Of a stretch of 54,214 bases of DNA, positions 32,231 to 39,920 are shown one piece after another. The stretch is taken from NCBI GenBank assembly GCA_020073645.1, contig JAIQET010000027.1, positions 1 to 54,214 of the forward strand, given 5' to 3'. The translations under genes and the position numbers were made by a program. Source of the DNA: Terriglobia bacterium. Lineage in GTDB: Bacteria; Acidobacteriota; Terriglobia; Terriglobales; Acidobacteriaceae. Position 1 is the stretch's first letter; every line of letters begins with the position of its first letter. Under the pieces are notes generated by a model. That model saw nothing but the letters and a program-made list of their open reading frames with translations. It ran no database searches and was not told the origin of the DNA.

Positions 32231-32310
32231 TGGAGCCGATTCGCATGGTACAGGGAAAACGGCGACGCTTGGAACTCTTTCTTTCTAGGTGGGCTACGAT
32301 GCCGCGTGAA

Positions 32311-32686
32311 CTACCTCCCGCTTCCCTTCGAGTGCTCCTCTTCAATCGCCTCTACCCACAACTTCAATGTCAGATCTTCTCGCTCCGGCCTTCCTAGGTA
32401 AGGGCGCATTTCCTGCTGGTAGCGCTCTTGCAGCACGGTCAAATCAAGAGGAACAGCCCGCGCGAGATGCTTTACATCGTCCCGGTCCTGTTGTTGATTG
32501 CGCTCTAACTTGCTGAGGGCAAGATCATACGGGTCGAGCGCGAAGGTCCGAGGTTGTGCGCGAGAATCCATAGACAAGGGTTACGACAAAGCCGCCCATG
32601 CAATGGAAGTGAAACTCATCCGACAAAGTCCTATCGAGTTCGTTCAGGAATGATCGCCACGGCTCTGGAATTGCTTCAATCGGCAT
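32311..32686 (-). pseudogene. Broken DUF6036-like nucleotidyltransferase (internal deletion and frameshift)
   Basis: The 5' part (ATG at 32686) reads MPIEAIPEPWRSFLNELDRT, then HCMGGFVVTLVYGFSRTTSDL, which is the start of a DUF6036 or AbiEii-like nucleotidyltransferase, and then runs to a premature stop. The 3' part, in another frame, reads RTFALDPYDLALSKLERNQQ and continues to LTLKLWVEAIEEE, the family's C-terminal region. The middle of the protein is missing. Intact members are roughly 180-200 residues; only about 125 codons remain. The 5' end overlaps the XRE regulator by 11 bp, the usual arrangement of a regulator-nucleotidyltransferase toxin-antitoxin-like pair. I infer a decayed module. 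Confidence 0.75.
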
Positions 32687-33365
32687 AGGCCAACTGTTCC
32701 GCGGTCAGATCCGTCAACAGATTCCAGTGCTGCGCTTCGGGTGGACGGGTTTCGCGCAACCAGCGCTTTTCCGCCTCGGTGAGCGAGTCGTGGCAGAAGG
32801 TATCCTCACGAGCCAGGCGGGAGCGGTCCAGCAGGGTTTCGCATTCTGCCAACTGAGACGGTTTAGACGCGGTGTTCGTCCTTTCGGCCACCTGCCGAGC
32901 TAACGTGACCACAAAGCCGAGCCGGTTTTGTAGATCGTAGAGCTTTGCGTTTCGGACGAGCCAGTCCCAATTCATGTCGGCGTAGTGGAAAGCCAGCCAT
33001 GGAAGACCCGCCGCCACACGACTGTCCAAGTCGGGCTGCATTAGCGCGTTAAGCAGCACCTCTGCTGGGTTCCGATCCGGTCGCGCCTTCACGTACGAGA
33101 ACCCCGGATATCCGAGTGCCCCAAGACAGTGCGCCCAAGCTTCGACGTTGGCCCCACGAGCCCAGCTTTCCGGCGAGCGCAAGGGCAGAGCTGTTGGCGG
33201 AACTTCGTATTCTCGGAGTATCCTCCGAACCAGTTTGCCTGATACCGCTCGTCGTCCCTTCTCGAGCAGTGAGAGGTATCCCTGCGACACTCCGAGGTGT
33301 CTGGCTGCATCTTGTTGCGTCCACTTCCTCTCAAGTCGTGCCCGCTTTAGGTCTTGGCTAGTCAT
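32676..33365 (-). CDS. XRE-family helix-turn-helix regulator
   Basis: 229 residues. The N-terminal helix-turn-helix is canonical: LKRARLERKWTQQDAARHLG, VSQGYLSLLEKGRRAVSGKL. The C-terminal 150 residues (GYPGFSYVKARPDRNPAEVL, GLPWLAFHYADMNWDWL, FVVTLARQVAERT) are of a type I associate with regulators next to DUF6036-like nucleotidyltransferases. It overlaps the broken partner downstream by 11 bp. A palindrome (33397-33415) 32 bp upstream of the start is a likely autoregulatory operator. It probably acted as the antitoxin or regulator of the pair. Confidence 0.88.
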   Translation of the reverse strand: MTSQDLKRARLERKWTQQDAARHLGVSQGYLSLLEKGRRAVSGKLVRRILREYEVPPTALPLRSPESWARGANVEAWAHCLGALGYPGFSYVKARPDRNPAEVLLNALMQPDLDSRVAAGLPWLAFHYADMNWDWLVRNAKLYDLQNRLGFVVTLARQVAERTNTASKPSQLAECETLLDRSRLAREDTFCHDSLTEAEKRWLRETRPPEAQHWNLLTDLTAEQLAYAD

Positions 33366-33396
33366 AGGAACTTCATCGTCTTACTGATCTGCTCGA

Positions 33397-33415
33397 TATT
33401 ACATATTCTGTAATA
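33397..33415. promoter_or_regulatory. Predicted XRE operator palindrome
   Basis: Perfect 7-bp arms TATTACA and TGTAATA around TATTC, in AT-rich sequence 32 bp upstream of the XRE gene start. The position fits autorepression. Confidence 0.65.
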
Positions 33416-33801
33416 ATATTGCAAGTCCCGTTGGAGGCTTTCCCTTTCGGAGACCGTTCTCTGCGTCCGGATCTTTTATAAGGCATTTGTTTTATTACAC
33501 TTGACTGAGGATCGTCGGGCCGTTGGGTTGGCCCCCACTTCGCGGTTTTCGAGGGGTGTCTGTCAAGCCCTTGAAAGCCTCCAATTCCCCGCAACCTTCT
33601 CACCCTAAACACAAAATAAACTTCTCCCCCATGTCCCATTTGCCCTTCAAATTATGCTATGCTTAAAGTAGATAATAAAGAAAGAAGAATAGCTGTCCAG
33701 CGAGTTACCCAATCTGCCCACGGGACCCCGCGTGGGCCGGTGCATTTTGGGAGGGACTTTCTCCTGTTCCATCCTCCACCGCACCGCTAACTCCTGCAGC
33801 A

Positions 33802-33882
33802 TCCGGATTTTGCAGGTAAGTCCAATCGAATCCGGATTTTGCGAGATCTAGGGTCGGCAACTCCTATGTTTTCCGGATTTTG
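33802..33882 (+). repeat. Three direct repeats TCCGGATTTTG
   Basis: Copies at 33802, 33831 and 33872 with no mismatch over 11 bases. The first and third share the longer pattern AACTCCT-N6-TCCGGATTTTG. They lie on the plus strand between a hairpin and a T-rich stretch. Protein-binding iterons or unpaired motifs of an RNA are both possible. Confidence 0.8.
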
Positions 33883-33981
33883 ACTGAAATTTTTTTTCTC
33901 CAGAGATCTATCCCCCCGGCAATCCGCTCCCAACTACCTCGTGGCCGGCGGGACGCCGGCGCTACGAAAACCAAAAAAATG

Positions 33982-34004
33982 GGGCACGGCGGGGAGCCGT
34001 GCCC
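33982..34004 (-). terminator. Rho-independent terminator of the HAF-repeat gene
   Basis: Perfect 9-bp stem GGGCACGGC / GCCGTGCCC with loop GGGGA. On the minus strand it is followed by CATTTTTTTGG, a seven-U run. It lies 23 bp past the stop codon of the HAF-repeat gene. Confidence 0.88.
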
Positions 34005-34026
34005 TTTCAGTTGGCAAGAGAGAAGA

Positions 34027-35052
34027 TCACTTGGAAACGGGGGTGAGCAGGAAGCCCCGGGTCTGTTTGTTCAGCTCGCCGTAGCCGACGATCTGGCCGG
34101 CATCGTTGATGCTGTAAGCTTCATCGAGAACCCAGCCCGAGCCGGCCGGAATGAGCTGGTTCAGGTCAGTCATCTTGCCGTTGATAAGGGCGAAGGCGTG
34201 AAAATTGAGGAGTCCGCCACCGCCCGTCACCTGCATCCTGCCTACCACTACTCCCGTGCGGTTGATGCCAAAACCCCAGCTCTGAAACTGTCCTGTGCGC
34301 TTGTCAAGATCCGTCATCTTGCCGTTGCGGAACAGGAAGGCGTGGGGGCCATTCAGGGTGCCCTTAAGGTAGGAAGTGCCCGTGACCTGGCCGGTATTGT
34401 TGATGGCGTAGGCCTGGCTCCACGGCCCGCCCAGCGTGCCCAGGCTGCTCATATGACCGTTCTGCCAGAGGAAGGCGAGAAAATCGCCGTGCGCGTTGTA
34501 GGAGTATCCAACGATCTGGCCGCGATTGTTGATGGCGCTGGCGGTGGTGCCATCTACGCCGCCGAGGTTGCCCAGATCGGTCAGAACCCCGTTGCTGAAC
34601 ACAAATCCGGCGGGAATCCCGCTGCTGTTGACCGAATTGCCGATGACCTGACCGAAATCGTTAATGCCGTATGCGGTTCCGTAGTCTCCGCTCAGCGGTG
34701 GAATGGCAGTCATAGTTCCGTTGCTGAAGACGAAGCCGCGGTAAGAACCGTCGGCCTGGGTGGAGTACCCTGCGACCTGGCCGGAGGCGTTGATTCCGAG
34801 CCCAAGGGCGCTACTGCCGCCGAGCGAACCGATGTCGGTTATCGTCCCGTTTTGATAGAGGAACGCGTGGGCAACGCTGAGACTCAGATTGGAGGAGCCA
34901 GTCACCTGTCCCAGGCTGTTGATCGCGTGGGCGATGGTGGCGTTGCCCCCGAGCGTGCCCAGGTCGGTCACGGTGTAGGTTTGGGCGAAACAGACGCCGG
35001 TCGTGAGGAGGATGGACAGAAAAAAGACAGCGAGACAAGGTTTCCGATGCAT
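34027..35052 (-). CDS. Secreted HAF-repeat protein
   Basis: 341 residues from the ATG after AGGAGAACCGC; the frame is open upstream to 35124 but lacks a better start. A signal peptide (LAVFFLSILLTTGVCFAQ) leads into about seven repeats of roughly 45 residues, each with an INxxGQVxGxS turn and a HAFLxxNGxMTDLGTLGG strand pair. HAF repeats are secreted beta-propeller-like or beta-solenoid-like arrays found in many Acidobacteriota and Planctomycetes; no enzymatic role is established. The gene is followed by a strong terminator and stands alone. Confidence 0.93.
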   Translation of the reverse strand: MHRKPCLAVFFLSILLTTGVCFAQTYTVTDLGTLGGNATIAHAINSLGQVTGSSNLSLSVAHAFLYQNGTITDIGSLGGSSALGLGINASGQVAGYSTQADGSYRGFVFSNGTMTAIPPLSGDYGTAYGINDFGQVIGNSVNSSGIPAGFVFSNGVLTDLGNLGGVDGTTASAINNRGQIVGYSYNAHGDFLAFLWQNGHMSSLGTLGGPWSQAYAINNTGQVTGTSYLKGTLNGPHAFLFRNGKMTDLDKRTGQFQSWGFGINRTGVVVGRMQVTGGGGLLNFHAFALINGKMTDLNQLIPAGSGWVLDEAYSINDAGQIVGYGELNKQTRGFLLTPVSK

Positions 35053-35233
35053 GCGGTTCTCCTGTGTTCGCAGGTGGGCCGGTAAGGGTGACAGGGTAAG
35101 ACGGGACGCCACAGCGTTTGTCAAGAATATGTAAAAAGTTCGGTTAGTTTCGAGGTGTTGCAGCGATTCAGGAGGGGGACCAGGGATTCCTCACCGCACT
35201 CGGAATGGCACTTCAGAGTTTACGAGTGCGGCT

Positions 35234-35452
35234 CTAGTCCTGGGTGCGGTCGAGAAATTCTTCGTGCCAAGCCATCTGGATGGCTTCCAGCTTGCCCTCG
35301 TTCGACATCTTGGGGTCGTCCTTGAACTCCGGGAGTTCGGTGACGTAGCGGTGCAGGTCAGTGAAGCGCACGCTGAGGGGATCGACGGTGGGGTGTTTCT
35401 CGGCGAGCAGGATTCCGATGGCTTCGGCGTTGTCCCAAGTGAGGTCGGGCAT
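35234..35452 (-). CDS. iscX: Fe-S assembly adaptor IscX
   Basis: 72 residues from the ATG after CAGGAGCCCC. The protein starts MPDLTWDNAEAIGILLAEKH and contains VRFTDLHRYVTELPEF and MAWHEEFLDR, matching IscX throughout. IscX binds IscS and modulates iron delivery during cluster assembly. It is the last gene of the ISC operon here. The gap to fdx is filled by an inverted heptad repeat. Confidence 0.95.
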   Translation of the reverse strand: MPDLTWDNAEAIGILLAEKHPTVDPLSVRFTDLHRYVTELPEFKDDPKMSNEGKLEAIQMAWHEEFLDRTQD

Positions 35453-35467
35453 GGGGGCTCCTGAAAC

Positions 35468-35573
35468 AGCAATTAGCACTTAGCAGTTAGCAATTAGCCC
35501 CGGAGCAGTTGTCCCAAGATCCAGCAAAAATCCGTACGGACTGAGTGCTAACTGCTAATTGCTAACTGCTGCT
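35468..35573. repeat. Inverted heptad arrays of the AGCANTT family with conserved core
   Basis: Left arm: AGCAATT, AGCACTT, AGCAGTT, AGCAATT at 35468-35495. Right arm: GAGTGCT, AACTGCT, AATTGCT, AACTGCT at 35543-35570. The spacer contains AGCCCCGGAGC and GATCC, which on the minus strand align with the core of the copies at 18896 and 42864. It occupies the whole iscX-fdx gap. Confidence 0.88.
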
Positions 35574-35575
35574 TT

Positions 35576-35989
35576 CTAATGCTCTTCCGAAACGTAGTTC
35601 CGGTTCCAGGCCGGAATCTCGACCACGACCTTGCCGGGTTTCGTAATCACTGCCTGGCAACCGAGACGGGAGTTTAACTGGAGGTCGGCAGCCATGTCCA
35701 GACGATCGGCTTCGTCGTCTTCCATGTCGGAGAGGTGGTCAGCGCCCTCCTTCACCCAGACGTGGCAGGTGGTGCAGGCACAGTTGCCGCCACAGGCATG
35801 GTCGAGGCGGATGCCGTTGTTCAGCGCAACGTCGAGGATCGACTCTTCTTTGCCGTGGTCCTTGTAGGGAAGCTTGCCGCGCTCAAATTGCACGGTCTTG
35901 CCCTCAGGCAAGAAGGTCACCTGCACCGTGTTCTCACCTGGGACATCTATCGTAGCGGTTCCCGTGGCTTGCGTCTTTTCGTCAGACAT
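35576..35989 (-). CDS. fdx: ISC-type [2Fe-2S] ferredoxin
   Basis: 137 residues. The cluster motif is C-x5-C-x2-C with Cys66, Cys72 and Cys75, and a distal Cys111 (RLGCQAV); an extra Cys70 is present. The layout (SILDVALNNGIRLDHACGGN) is that of adrenodoxin-like Fdx of the ISC system, which supplies electrons for cluster formation on IscU. About 20 extra N-terminal residues (SDEKTQATGTATIDVPG) precede the usual start. Encoded between hscA and iscX. Confidence 0.95.
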   Translation of the reverse strand: MSDEKTQATGTATIDVPGENTVQVTFLPEGKTVQFERGKLPYKDHGKEESILDVALNNGIRLDHACGGNCACTTCHVWVKEGADHLSDMEDDEADRLDMAADLQLNSRLGCQAVITKPGKVVVEIPAWNRNYVSEEH

Positions 35990-36002
35990 AAGCTCCTCGA
36001 AC

Positions 36003-36065
36003 AGGTATCAGGTGTCCGGTCTCAGGTCTCAAGATTTGTGCCTCACACGCGCCACCTGACAGCTG
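36003..36065. repeat. Heptad array (AGGTNTC) between fdx and hscA
   Basis: Four units, AGGTATC, AGGTGTC, CGGTCTC, AGGTCTC, at 36003-36030. A short inverse segment, CACCTGACAGCTG, lies at 36052-36064. Same 7-base period as the other arrays but a different unit, similar to the array at 47801. Confidence 0.82.
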
Positions 36066-36067
36066 CC

Positions 36068-37969
36068 TTACTTGAAATCGGCCTTGGCCACCGGGTGGCC
36101 GGATTGCGGCCCCTCGCCCAGATCGGCCTGGTCGATGGTCTTGCCTTTCAGCGCAGTTGCCACTGCACTATCCATCATTAGCTCGGCCAAGCGCATGGTG
36201 CCCTGGTTCAGGGCGTCAATGGCTTTGCGGATGGCTTGGTACTCGTCTTCGGCCTTGACCTGGTTCAGCGCCTTTTGCAGCTTGGCGATCCGCTTTCGCT
36301 CGTCGCTGGTGAGCTGCTCCCACGCCGGGCTCTTCTTGCCCTTGTCGAGGGCAGCCATGATGGTTTCCGCCTCGTTACGAGCCTCGATCACCTGGCGCTG
36401 GCGGAAATCCTCTTCGGCGTAGTCGAAGGAATCCAGAATCATGCTCTCGACCTGCTCGTCGGTCAGACCGTAGCTGGGTTGGACTTCGATCTCGGCCTCC
36501 TTGCCGCTGCGCTGCTCGCGGGCCGAGACATGCAGTATGCCATTGGCATCGATGAGGAATTTCACCTCGATGCGGGGCATGCCGGCCGGCATGGGCGGAA
36601 CGCCTCGCAGGTCGAAACGGGCGAGGGAGCGGCAATCTTTGGCCAGTTCGCGCTCGCCTTGCAGGACGTGGATCGCTACGTTCGCCTGCCCATCCACCTG
36701 CGTGGTGTAGTACTGCGTGGCCGAAGCTGGAATGGTCGAATTGCGCAGGATGATTTTGTCGGTGACGCCGCCCGCCACCTCAATGCCCAACGACAGCGGC
36801 GTGACGTCGAGCAGCAGCATGTTCTCGGTGGCCTCGGAGCCTCCGGAAAGAATGTTGGCTTGCACCGCCGCGCCCAGGGCAACGACTTCGTCGGGATTGA
36901 GGTCGGTGTGCGGCTTGCGCTGGAACATGTCCTCGACCAGCGCACGGACTTTCGGAATGCGGGTCGAGCCGCCGACCAGGACCGCTTCGTCAATCTGCTC
37001 AGGTTTGAGCTTGGCGTCCTTGAGCGCTTGCTTGCAGGGACCGACGGTGCGATCGATGATGGGCTGGATCAACTGTTCGAACTGCTCCCGCGTGACTTCG
37101 CGCTGGTAGCGCTTGCCGCCGGGAACTTCGATATCCAGCTTGGCCGACGCCTGCGCCGAAAGCGCGATCTTGGCTTCGATGACGGCTTTGCGAATGGTGG
37201 CCACAGCTTCCCCACTGCGGGAAACATCGAGGCCCATGTCGCCTTTGATGTCGTCGAGCGCGATGCGGATCAACAGGTTGTCGATGTCGTCGCCGCCGAG
37301 GTGGGTGTCGCCGTTGGTGGAGATCACCTCGAAGATGCCATCGTGCAGTTTGAGAATCGAGATATCGAACGTGCCGCCACCCAGGTCGTACACCGCAACG
37401 ATGCCATTCTGCTTCTTGTCCAGGCCATAAGCGAGAGAGGCTGCGGTGGGTTCATTCACCAGGCGCAACACTTCCAGCCCGGCGATGCGGCCCGCATCTT
37501 TGGTCGCCTGGCGCTGCGCATCGTTGAAGTACGCGGGAACCGTGATCACCGCCTTCGTGACCGGTGCGTTGAAGAAGCGCTCGGCATTGCGTTTGAGTTG
37601 TCGCAGGATAAAGGCGGAAATTTCCGGCGGGGTGAACGTCTTGTCGCCGAGTTTGATGCGCAACACTTCTCCCGCCTGCATGTCTTCCGCCAGCCGGAAC
37701 GGGAACAGCTTGAGTTCATCCTGGATGTCCTCGATGCCGCGTCCCATCAGCCGCTTGATGGAGTAAACCGCACGCTCAGGAGTCTCAATCAAATACTTGC
37801 GGGCAGAGTTACCGACGATGATCTGGTCGCGCTCGTCTAGCGCTACCACCGAGGGGACGAGATTCAGTCCGTCGTCGCCCGGGATGACGACAGGGGTATC
37901 CCCTTCCATGAACGCCACCAGGGAGTTGGTGGTGCCAAGATCGATGCCGACGATGCGGTCAGAACTCAT
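36068..37969 (-). CDS. hscA: Fe-S assembly chaperone HscA (Hsp70 family)
   Basis: 633 residues. Hsp70 signatures: [15 protein letters not shown] at the start, [15 protein letters not shown] and [16 protein letters not shown] in the ATPase domain, then the substrate domain with [17 protein letters not shown]. Length and the absence of a DnaK-type Gly/Gln-rich end fit HscA. With HscB it helps transfer clusters from IscU, whose LPPVK peptide it recognises. It lies between hscB and fdx in the operon; the context makes HscA rather than DnaK certain. Confidence 0.96.
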   Translation of the reverse strand: MSSDRIVGIDLGTTNSLVAFMEGDTPVVIPGDDGLNLVPSVVALDERDQIIVGNSARKYLIETPERAVYSIKRLMGRGIEDIQDELKLFPFRLAEDMQAGEVLRIKLGDKTFTPPEISAFILRQLKRNAERFFNAPVTKAVITVPAYFNDAQRQATKDAGRIAGLEVLRLVNEPTAASLAYGLDKKQNGIVAVYDLGGGTFDISILKLHDGIFEVISTNGDTHLGGDDIDNLLIRIALDDIKGDMGLDVSRSGEAVATIRKAVIEAKIALSAQASAKLDIEVPGGKRYQREVTREQFEQLIQPIIDRTVGPCKQALKDAKLKPEQIDEAVLVGGSTRIPKVRALVEDMFQRKPHTDLNPDEVVALGAAVQANILSGGSEATENMLLLDVTPLSLGIEVAGGVTDKIILRNSTIPASATQYYTTQVDGQANVAIHVLQGERELAKDCRSLARFDLRGVPPMPAGMPRIEVKFLIDANGILHVSAREQRSGKEAEIEVQPSYGLTDEQVESMILDSFDYAEEDFRQRQVIEARNEAETIMAALDKGKKSPAWEQLTSDERKRIAKLQKALNQVKAEDEYQAIRKAIDALNQGTMRLAELMMDSAVATALKGKTIDQADLGEGPQSGHPVAKADFK

Positions 37970-37973
37970 TTTG

Positions 37974-38056
37974 CAATTTGGTAATCGGGTAATTGGGTAA
38001 CTTGAAAACGGTTATGCGAAAAATTACACAATTACCCGATTACAAAATTACTCAAT
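37974..38056. repeat. Inverted octad arrays (GGTAATNG / AATTACNC) between hscA and hscB
   Basis: Left arm GGTAATCG, GGTAATTG, GGTAACTT at 37980-38003. Right arm AATTACAC, AATTACCC, GATTACAA, AATTACTC at 38022-38053, the reverse complement. Here the period is 8, unlike the heptads elsewhere. The spacer is AAAACGGTTATGCGAAA. The right arm covers the last codons of hscB. Confidence 0.85.
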
Positions 38057-38792
38057 TCTCCAAGGCTTCATTCACATCCCTCACCAGGTTCCGGATGTAG
38101 TTGCGGCGGTTCAGCAGGTCCAGCATCTGGTCGCGGACTTTGCCGCGGGCCTCTTCGTCGCCGCTGTCTACCAGTTTGTCCCACTGGTTCCAGTAACCCT
38201 TCAGTTCCTCAAACAAGGCTTCGTACTTCTCCTCGAACTTCAATTTCTGTTTGCGCAATTCTTCGATCAGGGCGGGATCGTCCTCGCCCATCTTCTTCTG
38301 CATGCGTAACTCTTCGAGTTGCATGTTGAGTTCGAAGACTTCCTCGAGCAGATCGGGAGGCACGACCTGCTTTTTGACCTCACCCGTGGCCCGGGCTTTT
38401 TCCGTGGCGGTCTTGGATTGTTCTTCCAGTTCCACGCCTTCCAGACGCAGCAGGTATTCGGTGCGCTTGATCGGGTCTTTGAGCGTGCGGTAAGCGTCGT
38501 TGAGCAGAGAACTCTGCTCCATGCTCCACTCCTGCTCCTGCTGGTCGGCACGGGCATACAGGTCGGGATGGAGCTTCCGGCTCAGTTCGTAGAACTCCCG
38601 CTCCAGGAGCGCCGTGTCAAGATTCAGCTTGCGGGGCAGGGCGAAGAAGGTGAAATAGTTCACCGGTACCGGGGGCTGGACCTTGCCGCAGGCGCTACAG
38701 AAGTGCACCGCGCGCATGGTGCCACAGGACCAGCAGGTGGAAGTTGCCTCGCCCGGCATGATCAGACTCGACTTGGATTCTGGATTTGCCAT
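38052..38792 (-). CDS. hscB: Co-chaperone HscB with N-terminal zinc-finger-like region
   Basis: 246 residues from the ATG of MANPESKSS; the frame is open to 38900 and the start is not fixed by a strong ribosome site. An N-terminal CWSCG ... CSACGK module resembles the zinc-binding segment of eukaryotic HSC20. The J domain contains the essential HPD in LSRKLHPDLYA and NDAYRTLKDPIKRTEYLLRL. The helical C-terminal domain for IscU binding follows. It is longer than the E. coli protein (171), partly from a charged insert at about 125-165. It delivers IscU to HscA. Confidence 0.93.
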   Translation of the reverse strand: MANPESKSSLIMPGEATSTCWSCGTMRAVHFCSACGKVQPPVPVNYFTFFALPRKLNLDTALLEREFYELSRKLHPDLYARADQQEQEWSMEQSSLLNDAYRTLKDPIKRTEYLLRLEGVELEEQSKTATEKARATGEVKKQVVPPDLLEEVFELNMQLEELRMQKKMGEDDPALIEELRKQKLKFEEKYEALFEELKGYWNQWDKLVDSGDEEARGKVRDQMLDLLNRRNYIRNLVRDVNEALEN

Positions 38793-38873
38793 AAGCACAT
38801 TCACCACGGAGGCTCCCGGTTGCGCCGCCCAGTGTCCGGCGCGGCTCATGGAGGCGCCGTGGTGGAAAAGGCC

Positions 38874-38900
38874 GCGGGCAGGAGTGCCCGCGCCACACAA
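38874..38900. repeat. REP-like hairpin with GCCACACAA tail (copy 1)
   Basis: Stem GCGGGCA / TGCCCGC with loop GGAG, followed by GCCACACAA. The same stem type and identical tail occur at 45946-45971. It sits directly after the iscA stop. Confidence 0.75.
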
Positions 38901-39272
38901 TCAACCGGAGAACGAGGTGCCGCAGCCGCACGATTTCGAAGCATTCGGATTCACGAAGACGAAGCCCTGCTGCATTAACGTCTCCTGGTAATCGAGCGTC
39001 ATGCCATGCAGGTAGATGAACGACTTCGGATCGACAAACACCCGCACATCGTCAAACTGGAAGATGCGGTCACGCTCGCGAGGCTGCGTGTCGAAGCGGA
39101 TGTTGTAACTCAATCCCGAGCAGCCGCCGCCCTGCACGCCCAGGCGCAACCCGCCCTGCTCGGGCGAAATGCCCTCCTTAGCCATGGCCGTACGAATCCT
39201 GGCGATGGCTCGGTCGGTGACCTGGACGCCCTTGGCGGGAGCCGTGGTCTTGGTTGCTTCTTCCGTGGTCAT
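38901..39272 (-). CDS. iscA: A-type Fe-S carrier IscA
   Basis: 123 residues from MTTEEATK; ATG follows AGAGGTTTTTGGGA. The three cluster cysteines are visible: GGCSGLSYN for the first and SCGCGTSF for the pair at the C-terminus. An N-terminal extension of about 18 residues (TTEEATKTTAPAKGVQVT) precedes the core. A-type carriers pass clusters from IscU to client proteins. Encoded between iscU and hscB. Confidence 0.95.
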   Translation of the reverse strand: MTTEEATKTTAPAKGVQVTDRAIARIRTAMAKEGISPEQGGLRLGVQGGGCSGLSYNIRFDTQPRERDRIFQFDDVRVFVDPKSFIYLHGMTLDYQETLMQQGFVFVNPNASKSCGCGTSFSG

Positions 39273-39285
39273 TCCCAAAAACCTC

Positions 39286-39458
39286 TTTCGCCCCGCTGGG
39301 GCTCAACATCCTTCTGCCGCACACCCACGGCTTACGCTGTGGGCTGTATTCCTTCGCCGCTTCGCGGCTTGCGGATCATCCAGCCAGGGCAGCGTTGGGC
39401 GAACCCAAGAGCCGGACCCAAGAGCCGGACCCAAGAGCCGGACCGACCAGACACGCTT
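39286..39458. repeat. iscU-iscA spacer: hairpins and 3 x 13-bp tandem repeat
   Basis: A perfect tandem repeat, CCCAAGAGCCGGA three times, occupies 39404-39442. Upstream are a hairpin CCCACGGC-TTAC-GCTGTGGG near 39323-39342 and GCCGCTTCGCGGC near 39357-39369. No ORF. The 13-bp unit is unrelated to the heptads. Confidence 0.85.
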
Positions 39459-39884
39459 CTACTGGCGCGCTTCCGTGGTTGCGGGAACGTTCTGCGCGAC
39501 GCCGTTGTTCTTCTTCTTCCAGTCGTGGATGGCGGCGCGAATTGCGTCCTCGGCCAGCACCGAGCAGTGGATCTTCACCGGCGGAAGCGACAACTCCTTC
39601 ACGATCTCGGTGTTCTTGATCTGCAGCGCTTCCTCGACCGTCTTGCCCTTCACCCACTCCGTAGCGAGCGACGACGAGGCGATGGCCGAGCCGCAGCCAA
39701 AAGTCTTGAACTTGGCGTCTTCGATGACGCTGGTCTGCGGATTGACCTTGATCTGCAGCTTCATCACGTCGCCGCACTCGGGCGCGCCGACGAGACCCGT
39801 GCCCACGTCCTGGCTGCTCTTGTCCAGCGAGCCCACGTTGCGGGGGTTGGAGTAGTGGTCGAGAACCTTATCGCTGTATGACAT
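39459..39884 (-). CDS. iscU: Fe-S cluster scaffold IscU
   Basis: 141 residues. The assembly-site residues are complete: Cys37 and Asp39 in GAPECGDVM, Cys64 in FGCGSAIASSS and Cys107 in KIHCSVLAEDAI. The HscA recognition peptide LPPVK is at 100-104, matching the presence of HscA and HscB in the operon. The C-terminus is about 10 residues longer than in E. coli. IscU receives sulfur from IscS and electrons from Fdx. Confidence 0.97.
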   Translation of the reverse strand: MSYSDKVLDHYSNPRNVGSLDKSSQDVGTGLVGAPECGDVMKLQIKVNPQTSVIEDAKFKTFGCGSAIASSSLATEWVKGKTVEEALQIKNTEIVKELSLPPVKIHCSVLAEDAIRAAIHDWKKKNNGVAQNVPATTEARQ

Positions 39885-39920
39885 GATGCGTACGCTCCTG
39901 AAATCTTAAGGTTGCAAAGC

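Larger units (their letters stand above)
33416..34026. other. 610-bp AT-rich gene-free region with direct repeats and hairpins
   Basis: No supported ORF. Contents: hairpin CCCACG / CGTGGG at 33717-33736; three exact copies of TCCGGATTTTG at 33802-33812, 33831-33841 and 33872-33882, two of them preceded by AACTCCT at the same distance; an eight-T run at about 33890-33897; hairpin GCCGGCG-GGA-CGCCGGC near 33941-33957; and the terminator of the HAF gene at 33982-34004. It may hold a small RNA or the end of the accessory patch. Confidence 0.4.

Noticed and set aside
33880..35085. 401-codon plus-strand ORF opposite the HAF-repeat gene
   Set aside because: Repeats of the HAF gene create a repetitive antisense frame; no domain, and the terminator and ribosome site support the minus-strand gene.
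35234..35989. A SUF rather than ISC system
   Set aside because: No sufB, sufC or sufD; IscU with LPPVK, HscA/HscB, Fdx and IscX define ISC.
36236..37840. 534-codon plus-strand ORF opposite hscA
   Set aside because: It is the antisense shadow of a fully conserved hscA; composition is His/Arg-rich with no domain and no ribosome site.
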